Below, piece after piece: positions 48,512 through 58,401 of a stretch of DNA of 64,000 bases; position 1 is the stretch's first letter; every line of letters begins with the position of its first letter. This stretch comes from Pseudoxanthomonas suwonensis J47 (GTDB lineage Bacteria > Pseudomonadota > Gammaproteobacteria > Xanthomonadales > Xanthomonadaceae), in assembly GCF_000513955.1 (NCBI RefSeq), contig NZ_AZUZ01000014.1, positions 35,413 through 99,412 of the forward strand. The letters run 5' to 3'. The position numbers and the translations under genes were made by a program. Under the pieces are notes generated by a model, which saw nothing but the letters and a program-made list of their open reading frames with translations, did no database searches and had not been told where the DNA came from.

Positions 48512-49882
48512 TCAGCCGCCGGCCAGCTGCCTCGCCGCCCGCTCCAGGCCTTGCAGCACCGGGCCTGCGACCTGGTCTGGGAAGCCCCTCGGGAGACCGG
48601 CTTCAACGTCGGCAAGCACGCCGGACGTCCGGGCAACAAGATCGTCGACTATTGCTTCGATATCGCGCCCGTCGTCCTCCAGCACGCCATGGCGCTTGCC
48701 GAGCGCCAGCCAGTGCCGTCGCTGGATCTCCTTCATCTTCCAGTGCGCGTTGGTCGAACGGATCGCCATCGCCAGGCGGATCTTGTGCTCCGAAAGCAGG
48801 CCGGGGCCTTCGCCGATGAGGGGCCAGGCCGACATCACGTCGTACAGCGGCGTGAGGCGATACGCGCCCCGCGGCCGGATGGCGAGGCTGAAATTCTTGG
48901 CGTGGCCGTCCGGGGCGCGAAGCATCCAGAACACCAGTTGCGCCAGCAGGAAGGTGCGCCGGTCAGCCTGCGGCGCTTCCGACGTGGCCAGCAGGCCCAT
49001 GATGCGCTCGATGCCCGGGCCGCCGTCCGACTCGTACTTGAGCGCGGCGGGCGTGCCGGTGGCCTGGCAGAAGTCTTCCTGCGGCAGCCTCGCCAGCCAT
49101 CGGCCCGACGGACCGTCCAGCCAGGCACGATCGAAGCGCTTCACCGCCAGCACCTTCATGTCCTCGAACTGCAGCGGCTCGCACTCGGCCACGGGCAGTC
49201 CGTAGGCCGCGAGGATGCGCGAACACAGCCACTCGTTTTCGATGGAATGGCTCAGGTCGAGTTTCATGTTGCCGACCAGGCCCATCGGCAGCTTCAGGAT
49301 GTGCGTCGTCGGCGTCGAGCCGTGGGGCAGGCACCAGTGGCCGTCGATCCACGCCAGTGCGGTCTTCTCCTGCGCGCCGGCAATGGAGATGCGGAAGTCG
49401 TCGTATTCCACCGGCATCGCGCCGGCCATCGCCGGCGGGGCCACGGTGCCGCGCAGGAGGGCGGCCACCTCGTGTTCGTCCAGCGGCGTGGCATCAAGCG
49501 TGCGCACGTCGCCCGGCGTCATGCCGTCGGGCAGGATCTGCAGCGCGCCCACGCAATCGCGTCCGATCTGCGCCAGCAGATCGAACGCCTGTGTGGACTT
49601 GGCGCGGAATCGGCGCGCGGCCCGGGCCCGGATCTCCTGGCTGTCGGGCAGCAGGTTCTCGAAGTACGCGCGCACGACATCGCCGCGATGCGGCAAGCCG
49701 CCCGGCGTGAACGGGAGCGAGAGCGACAGCGGGCGGCCCTGCGGCGCAGCCTGCCAGCCGGCGTCGTATTCGAGGACATCGCCGGCGCTGGCGTCGAGGC
49801 GCCAGGTGCCTACGAACTCGCCGTTCATCCACAGACCCAGGGCCTGGCGGCGCGACGTGCGTCCGGTACGGGGCGTCACCAT
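48512..49882 (-). CDS. hipA: HipA-family type II toxin kinase
   Basis: The 456-residue serine/threonine kinase has the HipA N-terminal domain, the ATP loop ISIAGAQEKTAL (about residue 165), the catalytic DGHAKNFS (about 320) and the metal motif PLYDVMSAW. HipA phosphorylates an aminoacyl-tRNA synthetase such as GltX and causes growth arrest. It is translated with hipB through a seven-base overlap. It lies inside the att-bounded segment 48284-51819. Confidence 0.92.
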   Translation of the reverse strand: MVTPRTGRTSRRQALGLWMNGEFVGTWRLDASAGDVLEYDAGWQAAPQGRPLSLSLPFTPGGLPHRGDVVRAYFENLLPDSQEIRARAARRFRAKSTQAFDLLAQIGRDCVGALQILPDGMTPGDVRTLDATPLDEHEVAALLRGTVAPPAMAGAMPVEYDDFRISIAGAQEKTALAWIDGHWCLPHGSTPTTHILKLPMGLVGNMKLDLSHSIENEWLCSRILAAYGLPVAECEPLQFEDMKVLAVKRFDRAWLDGPSGRWLARLPQEDFCQATGTPAALKYESDGGPGIERIMGLLATSEAPQADRRTFLLAQLVFWMLRAPDGHAKNFSLAIRPRGAYRLTPLYDVMSAWPLIGEGPGLLSEHKIRLAMAIRSTNAHWKMKEIQRRHWLALGKRHGVLEDDGRDIEAIVDDLVARTSGVLADVEAGLPRGFPDQVAGPVLQGLERAARQLAGG

Positions 49883-50151
49883 CCGGCACCTCCCGTGGCG
49901 GACGGCTTCGGGTCGGTTTTGGGGCCGCGCGACTGCAGCACCAGGTCCACGCCGAGGATGCCCAGCAATTGCAGCAGCCGATCAGCGCTGACCTTGTTGG
50001 CGTTGCGCTCGAGGGCGGAGAGCGTCTGCTGCGTGATGCCCAGTCGCGCGGCGAGCTGGCCCTGGGTCAGTCCGGCCTGTTTACGGAAGGCCTTGAGCAG
50101 GGCAGGCAACTGGTCGGGGGTTCGGACGATGTACTGGCTCACGGCACGCAT
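49876..50151 (-). CDS. hipB: HipB-family antitoxin, helix-turn-helix repressor
   Basis: The 91-residue protein has an XRE-type helix-turn-helix: KQAGLTQGQLAARLGITQQTLSALE at about 23-47. It binds HipA and represses the operon through the upstream palindrome. The ATG at 50151 is chosen; the earlier in-frame start at 50205 lies in the promoter region. Confidence 0.9.
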   Translation of the reverse strand: MRAVSQYIVRTPDQLPALLKAFRKQAGLTQGQLAARLGITQQTLSALERNANKVSADRLLQLLGILGVDLVLQSRGPKTDPKPSATGGAGW

Positions 50152-50155
50152 CCTG

Positions 50156-50205
50156 AGCTGTATTCTCAGGAAACAGCTTATAGGCTGTTGGTGTGGAAAA
50201 CGCAA
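50156..50205 (-). promoter_or_regulatory. hipBA promoter with overlapping operator palindrome
   Basis: The minus strand carries TTGCGT (50205-50200), a 17-base spacer and TATAAG (50182-50177). The inverted repeat agctgt-N11-acagct (50156-50178) overlaps the -10 box and is the likely HipB site. Confidence 0.6.
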
Positions 50206-50238
50206 CAGGGGCTGTATTTTCCCACCCCGGTGGCAAAG

Positions 50239-50745
50239 TCAGTCGCCAACGATCGCCTTGAGGTCCTTCATCAGCAGGAACAGGTGGTAAGGGTCGCTGG
50301 GGCTGGGCTCGAAATCCCAGCCTTCGTACCACTGCCGCGCGGCATCATCCTTCGCGTGAACCAGCAGGCATCGGATGCCTGCGATGTCTGCCGCCTGCGC
50401 GGTGCGAAGCAGGGCGTCCTTCAGCAGTGCCTGCCCCAGCCCCCGGCGCTGGTGCGCAGTTGCCACCGCGAGCCGGGCAAGGATCATCACCGGCACCGGA
50501 TGGCGGGCGAGGCCCTTGGTGACGCGGGTGGTCGCTGCATCGGGCTCGACGCTGCCGACCGCCAGGCTGTAGTAGCCGACCACGTCCTTCCCCTGGCAGC
50601 AGACATAGGTCTGTGCACTGTTCGCCTTCTGGTTGACCAGGGCGAATCGCTGGAGGAACTGGTTCAGGGGCTCGCGGCCGCAGTCGAAGCCTTCGGTGCG
50701 GTCGGTGGCGGCGAGCTTGCGGACTGGCGAGTAACCGCCACTCAA
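50239..50745 (-). CDS. TacT-like GNAT acetyltransferase toxin
   Basis: The 168-residue GNAT-fold protein has the acetyl-CoA loop HQRRGLGQALL (about residue 97) and the later ARQWYEGWDF with the conserved Tyr. These toxins acetylate aminoacyl-tRNA and block translation. Its start overlaps the stop of the antitoxin gene upstream (ATGA), and the pair is a standard TacA-TacT module. Confidence 0.9.
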   Translation of the reverse strand: MSGGYSPVRKLAATDRTEGFDCGREPLNQFLQRFALVNQKANSAQTYVCCQGKDVVGYYSLAVGSVEPDAATTRVTKGLARHPVPVMILARLAVATAHQRRGLGQALLKDALLRTAQAADIAGIRCLLVHAKDDAARQWYEGWDFEPSPSDPYHLFLLMKDLKAIVGD

Positions 50746-51020
50746 TCCAGCGCCCCGGGCTCACGCAGTAGCTTGCGCAGGCGCGGCTTGTCTTGGACCG
50801 GGCGATCCAGGGCCTCCTGGAAGGCCTGCCATTGGGTTTCATCCAGGACAAACCGGCGGCGATCCGCCAGCGCCTGCGACGCGGCATTCACGCCGGCATC
50901 AAGCAGGAACTCGCTGACGTTCTTGTGGCACGCGCGCGCCGCTTCCTGCAGCAGCTGCTTGACCGGCGCCGTGGCGCGGACATCGATGCGTTCGGATTTG
51001 GACGGATTGGCGGCAGCCAT
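50742..51020 (-). CDS. DUF1778 antitoxin (TacA-like)
   Basis: The 92-residue protein has a ribbon-helix-helix N-terminus (SERIDVRATAPVKQLLQEAA) and the DUF1778 tail (FVLDETQWQAFQEALDRPV) that wraps the GNAT toxin. The ATG at 51020 has a GAGG site seven bases upstream. A start at 51068 is possible. An AT-rich stretch near 51045-51060 is a plausible promoter/operator. Confidence 0.88.
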   Translation of the reverse strand: MAAANPSKSERIDVRATAPVKQLLQEAARACHKNVSEFLLDAGVNAASQALADRRRFVLDETQWQAFQEALDRPVQDKPRLRKLLREPGALD

Positions 51021-51118
51021 GGCGCGCACCTCGAGGGAATGGTTGCGGTCATCATATTGTCCGGACATCGTCCTGACAAGCTGCTGGGCGGTGGTACCGC
51101 CGCTCCGTTCAGGCCCAA

Positions 51119-51739
51119 TCAGCGTTGGGACGCGATGTACGCCAGCAGCCGCTTGAGCCGCGGCGCCGGGTTGGCGAACTTCACCTGCTGCTCGTCGAAA
51201 GCCTCCGGGTCGAACTTGCCGCGCTTGCCCTTCTGGCTGCTGGCCCAGACGTGGGACGACTTGTGATCCGGGTCCTCGGGGTCGGCCAAGGTTTCGAGCA
51301 GGCTTTCGTAGCCGCTGGGGCCGCCACAGTCGTCCGGCGGGGCCGAGCGCTCGCCGGCGGTGCAGCGCGGGTACTTCTTGCCCGGTGCCGCCTCGAGGAT
51401 CTCTTCGAGCACGACCGTGTGCTCCCAGCCGTCACCGAAGTCGTACTCGTACTCGAGCCGCGGGTTGGCGCGGGTCAGGACGTCGGCCACGCGGTGCTCC
51501 CAGCCGGGCAGGGGCGGGTTCTCGTCGAAGTCTTCGAGCGGCATGCCGAAGCGCGGGCTGCCATCGCGCTGGCCCCAGGGCCGGAACTCGTGCAGGTGGG
51601 TGTCGGTCCAGGCGAAGGCGCTCTGGATGGCCACGTGCAGGTCCCAGAAGGTGTAGTCGCCCGGTACCTGGATACGGCGCCAGATCAGCGGCTCGACCTC
51701 CTGGAGCTCGATGCGGATCTGGAGGATGGGCTTGGGCAT
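51119..51739 (-). CDS. pRiA4b ORF-3-like protein
   Basis: The 206-residue protein has the family motifs PLIWRRIQVPGDYTFWDLH, AFAWTDTHLHEF, YEYDFGDGWEHTVVLE and YPRCTAGERSAPPDDCGG. The function is unknown. The family is common on plasmids and islands, sometimes near toxin-antitoxin genes. It lies at the right end of the hipBA/tacAT segment next to the att repeat. Confidence 0.87.
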   Translation of the reverse strand: MPKPILQIRIELQEVEPLIWRRIQVPGDYTFWDLHVAIQSAFAWTDTHLHEFRPWGQRDGSPRFGMPLEDFDENPPLPGWEHRVADVLTRANPRLEYEYDFGDGWEHTVVLEEILEAAPGKKYPRCTAGERSAPPDDCGGPSGYESLLETLADPEDPDHKSSHVWASSQKGKRGKFDPEAFDEQQVKFANPAPRLKRLLAYIASQR

Positions 51740-51743
51740 GGCG

Positions 51744-51866
51744 CGCCTTTACTCAGTGCGCCCGGGGGTGCCAGAAAAAACCTGGCACAGCCAGGGCACA
51801 GATTTGTCACAGGAGGTTTGGCGCGCCCGGAGGGATTCGAACCCCCGACCAATGGCTTCGGAAGCC
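51744..51866 (-). repeat. att-like direct repeat (copy B)
   Basis: This is the partner of 48209-48331, the same length of 123 bases, with the strongest identity from 51784 on. It is contained partly in the intact tRNA-Arg gene. A looser third copy with the same spacing lies at 56241-56356. Confidence 0.88.
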
Positions 51867-51895
51867 ACTACTCTATCCGGCTGAGCTACGGGCGC
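51819..51895 (-). tRNA. tRNA-Arg(CCG), copy 1
   Basis: This 77-base gene includes the encoded CCA. The acceptor pair is GCGCCCG/CGGGCGC, the anticodon loop is TTCCGAA with anticodon CCG, and the T-loop is TTCGAAT. All stems pair. It reads CGG codons. The 5' flank differs completely from that of copy 2. Confidence 0.93.
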
Positions 51896-52198
51896 GTTTT
51901 TAAAGGACTTTTTGCTGCTCGGGCCCTGAAACTGAGTTCAGGCCCTGTGCCACTTTACCCGGGTCTGGCAGGGGGTGAGTAGGGGCTTCGGAAACCGATA
52001 GCGGGCATCAGTTCCAAGGGAGTTCAATGGTCACGGATCGGTGTAGAACGACGGAATACCTGCTAACTGTTTGAATCCCTTGGATGGGCCGAATCCCCCT
52101 TGAGGCCTATCTGCACCACTTGGCACGCCCTGCCCTGCAGCGGAATCTGTCACAAGTCCTTGTACTGAAAGTGAGTAGTGGCCCACTGTGCGGCGCGA
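51896..52198. other. Intergenic, between tRNA copy 1 and abiEii
   Basis: I see no gene in these 303 bases. An imperfect inverted repeat lies at about 51921-51946, and an A/T patch next to the tRNA (51896-51912) may hold its promoter. Confidence 0.5.
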
Positions 52199-53113
52199 TC
52201 AAGGGAACAGCAGGCCTTCCAGCTGATCTGCTTGCCGACTGAAGTCCTTCGGCCGCCGTTCGCGGAACCGATGCAGGTTTTCGACCTTCCAGCGAAGTGC
52301 CGGCAGTTCGCTGGCATGGGTGCAGGCCAGCAGGTTCCAGTCGGGCTCGGCACGTGCCAGCCCGACCAGAAAGTGGCGCTGCCGGTCGGTGAGCCGGGCC
52401 GCCAGCTCCTCGCGCAGCCGGGCACGGGCACCCAGCAGGGTGTCCAGCGCCACAGGGTCGCGGGTCATGCCGGCGAACTGGCTCCGGAACTCCGTGCCGA
52501 TGTCCTTGTCGTTGCCGAACAGAACCTCATGCGTCGGCCGGTTGTGGCCGGCCAGATAGGTGACGAAGCACTCCACGGCCCCCTCGGTCAGGCCGCCCGA
52601 CTCGAACATCACGTGGACGTCGAGCAGGTCCCGTGGATGCTGCCGGTCCAGCGCCGCCACCAGCTTGCCGCCATACAGTTCGTCCGGCGCCAGGGTGGGC
52701 AGGCTGAACTCGGTGGCGAACGCCGCCGCGGCGGCAGGTACCAGGGGGCGAGACTGCACCGGGAGCACGGTGCCCCGGAAGACCGTGTTCACCTCGATCT
52801 TGACTTGGCTGGTCGGGTCTTCGACCAGCAGCTTGGACTCGCCTTCGTTCCCGGCAATGGCGCGTGCCTCCCATCCACGGCGCCGCACCCTGGATGCCAT
52901 CGCCTCCAGCCCGGCGGCGATGGCGGCCAATGCCTCCTGACGGGGTGGCTGCCAAGGTGTGTAGACCACGTCGATGTCCACCGACAGGCGTGGCAGGTCG
53001 TGCAGGAACAGGTTCAGGGCGGTGCCACCCTTCAGGGCGAAGGCATCGTCCTCGAATACGAGCGGCGCCACCGACAGCAGCAGGCGCACGGCATCTGCGT
53101 AGGTCCTATCCAT
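52199..53113 (-). CDS. AbiEii nucleotidyltransferase toxin
   Basis: The 304-residue toxin has the NTase motif KGGTALNLF at 28-36 and the acid pair Asp46-Ile-Asp48 in RLSVDIDVVY. A later ELYGGKLVAALDR-RDLLDV stretch is typical of the AbiEii/MenA group. These enzymes add nucleotides to tRNA 3' ends or bind GTP and cause abortive infection. It overlaps the AbiEi gene by eight bases. Confidence 0.9.
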   Translation of the reverse strand: MDRTYADAVRLLLSVAPLVFEDDAFALKGGTALNLFLHDLPRLSVDIDVVYTPWQPPRQEALAAIAAGLEAMASRVRRRGWEARAIAGNEGESKLLVEDPTSQVKIEVNTVFRGTVLPVQSRPLVPAAAAAFATEFSLPTLAPDELYGGKLVAALDRQHPRDLLDVHVMFESGGLTEGAVECFVTYLAGHNRPTHEVLFGNDKDIGTEFRSQFAGMTRDPVALDTLLGARARLREELAARLTDRQRHFLVGLARAEPDWNLLACTHASELPALRWKVENLHRFRERRPKDFSRQADQLEGLLFP

Positions 53114-53873
53114 GCGGGCGCAGGCTCAAAAGGGTGCCGTCCTTCAGCCGGGTCATCCAGCGGCTGTCGCTGCCTACCGGCAAGGTGTAGTCGGACAGCA
53201 GCTTGTCCACGTCCAGCAGCCTGGTTTCGCGTGCCCAGGTCAGGAACAGGCGCACCGCCTTGATGCTGGTGCAGCACTGCAGCAGCTTTGCCAGCAGTTC
53301 GCGACGGGGGGGGCGCAGGTTCTCGAACAGCTGGCGGGCCTCCTCGAGGCTCTGGTGGACGCCGACCTCGTAGAGCATCTCGAGCAGGGCCCGCTCGGGG
53401 ACCGACACAGTCAGTCCGGGATGGACCCCGGGAGGTGTCCCAAGGGTTGCCGTCGCCAGCGTCCCGTCGGGCCAGTCGAAGAGGTGGGTGCCGGCATAGC
53501 GGGCCGGGAATCGCTCCACGTACCACGCGGGCAGTCGTGCAGGCCCATCGCCCCACAGGATCCAGGCGCCGTTGGCGCCAAGGTTGTGCCGCACGCCATG
53601 CATGTGGAGCGCGGTGCGCGCGGCCACATGCAGGCCCGGCATCCGCGTTTGCAGGAACACTGTGGTGCTGGCCCGATCCAGTGGATCGTTGGGGAAGGCA
53701 TAGATGCCTTGGCCTAGCCGGACCAGCCACCCATTGCGGGCTTGGCGTGCTGCGGCCTGACGGTCCACACCCAGATTGGCCAAGGCGTCCAAGGCGAAAG
53801 GGGCGCCGCGCGGGACCTCGGTTTGGACAACCTTGATTGGATTAGTGGGCGAATGTTCTCTTTCGGACGACAT
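53106..53873 (-). CDS. AbiEi-type antitoxin
   Basis: The 255-residue protein has an N-terminal winged-helix part (VDRQAAARQARNGWLVRLGQGIYAF pattern) and the AbiEi C-terminal region with ALLEMLYEVG near residue 165 and RLFLTWARETR near 213. It represses its own operon and counteracts AbiEii. AT-rich DNA upstream (53875-53990) may hold its promoter. Confidence 0.87.
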   Translation of the reverse strand: MSSEREHSPTNPIKVVQTEVPRGAPFALDALANLGVDRQAAARQARNGWLVRLGQGIYAFPNDPLDRASTTVFLQTRMPGLHVAARTALHMHGVRHNLGANGAWILWGDGPARLPAWYVERFPARYAGTHLFDWPDGTLATATLGTPPGVHPGLTVSVPERALLEMLYEVGVHQSLEEARQLFENLRPPRRELLAKLLQCCTSIKAVRLFLTWARETRLLDVDKLLSDYTLPVGSDSRWMTRLKDGTLLSLRPHG

Positions 53874-53903
53874 TTTCCACCAACTTTTAATCAGGGGCCT
53901 CCG

Positions 53904-54182
53904 TTACAACAATAGCCGCATGATTAGATTTATGCAATAAATGTTACGTCTATAGATACATTTCAGCATGCATTCAATCGCAAGTTGTATTGGACTGAGC
54001 CTGCAGCAGCTCGCGGCGCAGTTTTCTTTCGGTAGTGTGGGCATGGCGCAAGTCCCCTTGCCGTCGGAAGCTGGCAACCCGGTCGTTGGCCGCTTGGCGG
54101 GATGGGGATGGAACAGGCAACAAGCTATGTCGCCGACGATGTCGACGGGACCGTCGAACAATGGCTGTATGTAGTGGTTCAT
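53904..54182 (-). CDS. Possible small cysteine-rich protein (uncertain)
   Basis: This is an open frame of 92 codons in the 396-base gap 53874-54269. An AGGA site lies eight bases before the ATG. The product has eight cysteines and a hydrophobic C-terminus (CINLIMRLLL). No family is recognised. Unusual AT-rich codons near its end suggest that this may be regulatory DNA rather than a gene. Otherwise the gap holds nothing clear. Confidence 0.25.
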   Translation of the reverse strand: MNHYIQPLFDGPVDIVGDIACCLFHPHPAKRPTTGLPASDGKGTCAMPTLPKENCAASCCRLSPIQLAIECMLKCIYRRNIYCINLIMRLLL

Positions 54183-54269
54183 ACGGTTTCGTCCTGGTGT
54201 GGAATGGGTGCGGCAACCGGATCGGCTGCCGCCTGGCGATAGCCGGTATCCGCGCCTGTGTCGCAGGAC

Positions 54270-55409
54270 TCATCCGGCCTCGTAGTTGAAGTGGTCGCGC
54301 AGGAATCGCTCCTGCACCTCGGTCTCGATGGCGCCCGGCCGGACCAGACGCACGCGGCGCACGGCTTCGTCGAGGCCCAGCTCCGGGTGGGCAAGCATCA
54401 GCAGCATCGTCGCCACCGTGCCGGCGCGCCCCAGCCCACCCTTGCAATGCACGACGATGCGTCCCCCGGCCCGAAGGCGATCGGCCAGGGCGGGTCCCAG
54501 TACGAGCCACGGGATCAGCAGGCGCTCGTCCGGCGCGCACTGGTCAGTAATCGGTAGCCCGTGCCAGCTGATGCCGAGGCTCGCCGCATGCCCCGGCAGC
54601 GATTCGATCCGCAGTTCGGTGAACTCGAATGGTTCGATCAGGCTGACCAGATCGGTCGCACCCCAGTCGCGGATCGCCTGGAGGTCGGCGTCGAGGTCAC
54701 GCGCCCAGGCACCGGTCATGGCCCCGGGTTGCCACTTGCCCGGCACGAAGGTGAGGCCGATGGCGCCGCCCCGGTCGCCGACCGGCAATGCATCGATCCG
54801 CAGGGGATGGCTGAGGCTAGTTCGCGCCCCAGCCGCACCGAAGTCCGGCAAGCCGGGGAAAAAATCATCCAGATAAACCATGCCCGCGTCGTCGACCCAA
54901 GTGTGCCGTGCCTCCTGGATCCGGGGCTTGGCCTGATGCCGTCCAAGCGACCACCGATAGGCGTGTTCGAGATACCCGGGCTCCTTCGCCGCATCCGTGC
55001 ACAGGTAGCGCGGATCGGGCCGGATCCCGATCCGGCCCAGGTCGAGCCGGTCCGAATCCCAGCAGGCCTGCACGGTCGCGTCGGCCTGCGTATGGCCTTG
55101 GCTATGGCCGATGCAGGCTTCCTGCAGCAGCGCGAAAGCGGCGTCCTCGAGGTCGAAGAAGCCGCGTTCGCGCAGCGAGGCGGCATAGATCGCCGCCCGC
55201 ACCCCGTGGTCGGGATCCTCCCAGTCGTCCTGCCGCCGGCTGTCATGCAGGAAGGCGAACAGCTCGCATACACGCAGGTCGGCGCCTGTGCGGGCGCCGA
55301 CCACCTGTCCATGGTGGTAGACCCGCGCCCAGTGCGGTGCGCCATGGATGCCGTTCCAGTCCAGCCGGAATTGCGCCCGGATTTCCCGAAGCATCGAGGG
55401 GCTGACCAT
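54270..55409 (-). CDS. HD-like domain fused to a dual-specificity protein phosphatase
   Basis: The 379-residue protein has two parts. Residues 20-170 carry an HD-hydrolase pattern: HGAPHWARV at 22, His55-Asp56 in FLHDSRR, HSQGHTQ at 102 and Asp residues near 118-120. The C-terminal half (about 210-379) is a CDKN3/DSP-like phosphatase with the HCKGGLGRAG signature (HCx5R) near 322 and a WHGLPITD acid-loop motif upstream. The start is uncertain; ATG 55409 and ATG 55394 are both possible. It lies next to the vWA gene, but the substrate is unknown. An HD domain joined to a tyrosine-phosphatase domain is an unusual order. Confidence 0.78.
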   Translation of the reverse strand: MVSPSMLREIRAQFRLDWNGIHGAPHWARVYHHGQVVGARTGADLRVCELFAFLHDSRRQDDWEDPDHGVRAAIYAASLRERGFFDLEDAAFALLQEACIGHSQGHTQADATVQACWDSDRLDLGRIGIRPDPRYLCTDAAKEPGYLEHAYRWSLGRHQAKPRIQEARHTWVDDAGMVYLDDFFPGLPDFGAAGARTSLSHPLRIDALPVGDRGGAIGLTFVPGKWQPGAMTGAWARDLDADLQAIRDWGATDLVSLIEPFEFTELRIESLPGHAASLGISWHGLPITDQCAPDERLLIPWLVLGPALADRLRAGGRIVVHCKGGLGRAGTVATMLLMLAHPELGLDEAVRRVRLVRPGAIETEVQERFLRDHFNYEAG

Positions 55410-55478
55410 CCTCGGTTTCACTGCTTGCACCTGTCCCCCTGTTCCCCCAGGCACGCTGCCACTGCCGCCCGCGGATGT

Positions 55479-56120
55479 CTACCGCCGCTCCGCCAGCTCC
55501 CGGTCGAGATCATCGAAGACCACCTTTGCCGCGACGCCCGTGCGCCGGTCGCGGATCTTCAGCGACGCGGCGGCCCAAGCATTGTTGTTGCCCTCGCTGG
55601 ACTTTTCGAACTTCAGGCGGGAATCGAATTCCACGCCGATCTGGCCGGCGTCTTCGAACGCTCCCAAGTCGGCGCTGAGGAACATGAAGTCCCAGCCGAG
55701 CCGCTTCTTGGCCTCGACCAGCCGGTTGACCCGCGCGCGGTCGAATTCCCGGCTGGCGTTCTCCTGTCCGTCGGTGACGACCACGAAGATCACCTTGCTA
55801 GGACGCTCGGCGTCCGGTTTGGCGGCCAGCCAGGTCTCGAGATCGAGGATGCCCCGGCCCATGGCGTCATAAAGCGGTGTCGACGCGCGTGGCACGTACT
55901 GCTCCAGCGCGAGCGGCGGCACCGAGGCGATGTCCGCGGCCGCATGCAGGACTTCATACGGGTCCTGCGAATCGAACTGGACCAAGGTCAGGGTAGCCGG
56001 GTATGGGGTGTCCTTCTGTGCGGCTAGGAACGCGTTGTACCCGTCCACCACGTCGGCCCGGATGTCCTGCATGGAACCGGTGCGGTCGAGGATGACGGAG
56101 ATATGGCTGCGGTCGTTCAT
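55479..56120 (-). CDS. von Willebrand factor A domain protein
   Basis: The 213-residue cytosolic vWA protein has a MIDAS start DRTGSM (Asp11 and Ser15) and the later VPRASTPLYDAMG and VVVTDGQENAS motifs. The C-terminus is helical. It is similar to vWA proteins of the tellurite-resistance and defence type. It is probably co-transcribed with the HD-phosphatase fusion, and together they may form a signalling pair. Confidence 0.85.
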   Translation of the reverse strand: MNDRSHISVILDRTGSMQDIRADVVDGYNAFLAAQKDTPYPATLTLVQFDSQDPYEVLHAAADIASVPPLALEQYVPRASTPLYDAMGRGILDLETWLAAKPDAERPSKVIFVVVTDGQENASREFDRARVNRLVEAKKRLGWDFMFLSADLGAFEDAGQIGVEFDSRLKFEKSSEGNNNAWAAASLKIRDRRTGVAAKVVFDDLDRELAERR

Positions 56121-56308
56121 GGCGTTCCCCCTGCTTGGCATGGAACGCCATCGTGGCCGGGTCGTGTCTCAGGGGCTGCGACGCGGTTGGTTGGCACATC
56201 TCGCGTACAACGGGAGCGAGTTTGGCGTCACGGAGGCTTGTACTCAGCCGTGTAGCACGGGCGCTCTAGGGGTGTCCCAGATAAGTCCCAGATTCGTCAC
56301 GGGAGAGA

Positions 56309-56385
56309 TGGCGCGCCTGGAGGGATTCGAACCCCCGACCAATGGCTTCGGAAGCCACTACTCTATCCGGCTGAGCTACAGGCGC
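56309..56385 (-). tRNA. tRNA-Arg(CCG), copy 2
   Basis: This gene of 77 bases includes the encoded CCA. It differs from copy 1 by a compensated acceptor pair (GCGCCTG with CAGGCGC), so it folds. The anticodon is CCG. A TACAAT -10-like box at 56401-56396 lies 11 bases upstream. Its 3' side joins the same kind of att-like flank as copies A and B. Confidence 0.93.
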
Positions 56386-56619
56386 GTGGCCGGGCATTGT
56401 AGCTGAATTCCGCAGCGCGCCCACCCGGGCGTGGCCGGCAGGTGTCCAGTCGTGGTGTGGCGGGCCGCCAGGCCTCAGCCGCGCTTGCCGCCGAAGCTGG
56501 GCTCTTCGTCACGCGAGGCCTACCCCGGTGACCGGCGGCCTCGGCTGACGGCAACACTGGCCTGGGCGCTGATCTGGCTGTTGCAGCCGATCGCGCAACG
56601 CCCAGCAGGGATTGCAGTC

Positions 56620-56830
56620 CGCCGGCCCCAGCTGCTCGATGCGCACGCCACCGAGGTAGACCATCAACAGCGCGGCCACCACCTGGGCGAGGATGCGCCA
56701 CCACCAGCGCAGGTCGTAGCGGTCGTCGAGCAGGCCGACCACGATCAGCAGCCCGCCGCCGAGCAGGTAGGCGCCCTTGCCCCAGGTCATCGGCAGGGGT
56801 ACGAGCAGGTGGACCTGCGAAGCGCCGGGG
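56620..56830 (-). pseudogene. Remnant of a WecA-type glycosyl-1-phosphate transferase
   Basis: A minus-strand frame reads MTWGKGAYLLGGG, then IVVGLLDDRYDL, RILAQVVAALLMVYLGG and RIEQLG. These match a middle segment of undecaprenyl-phosphate GlcNAc-1-phosphate transferases, with two membrane helices. Both ends are missing. It lies between tRNA copy 2 and the sugar dehydrogenase gene. Confidence 0.55.
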
Positions 56831-56968
56831 ATGACCGGCCGCTGCCGCCCTGGCACCAGCCACTGCGCCCGGTACTGGTGCCAAGGCCCGGCATGACCCA
56901 CGATGGAGCGACTCAGGGCCGCCAGGCCGCGTCAATCGATGGAAGACGATCTTCGACTTGGGAACTCA

Positions 56969-58258
<1,290 letters not shown>

Positions 58259-58401
58259 CTACGTTCCTTCGCTGCCCGAGAGTCGATCACGCCGATGAAC
58301 ACCTCGGCGAAGGTCGTACGTAACGACTCCCGTGGGTATGACTGGCAACCTGCGAAGTCATATCAAAGAGGGCCGCATGCGGTCCCTACTGGTCAAGGCA
58401 C

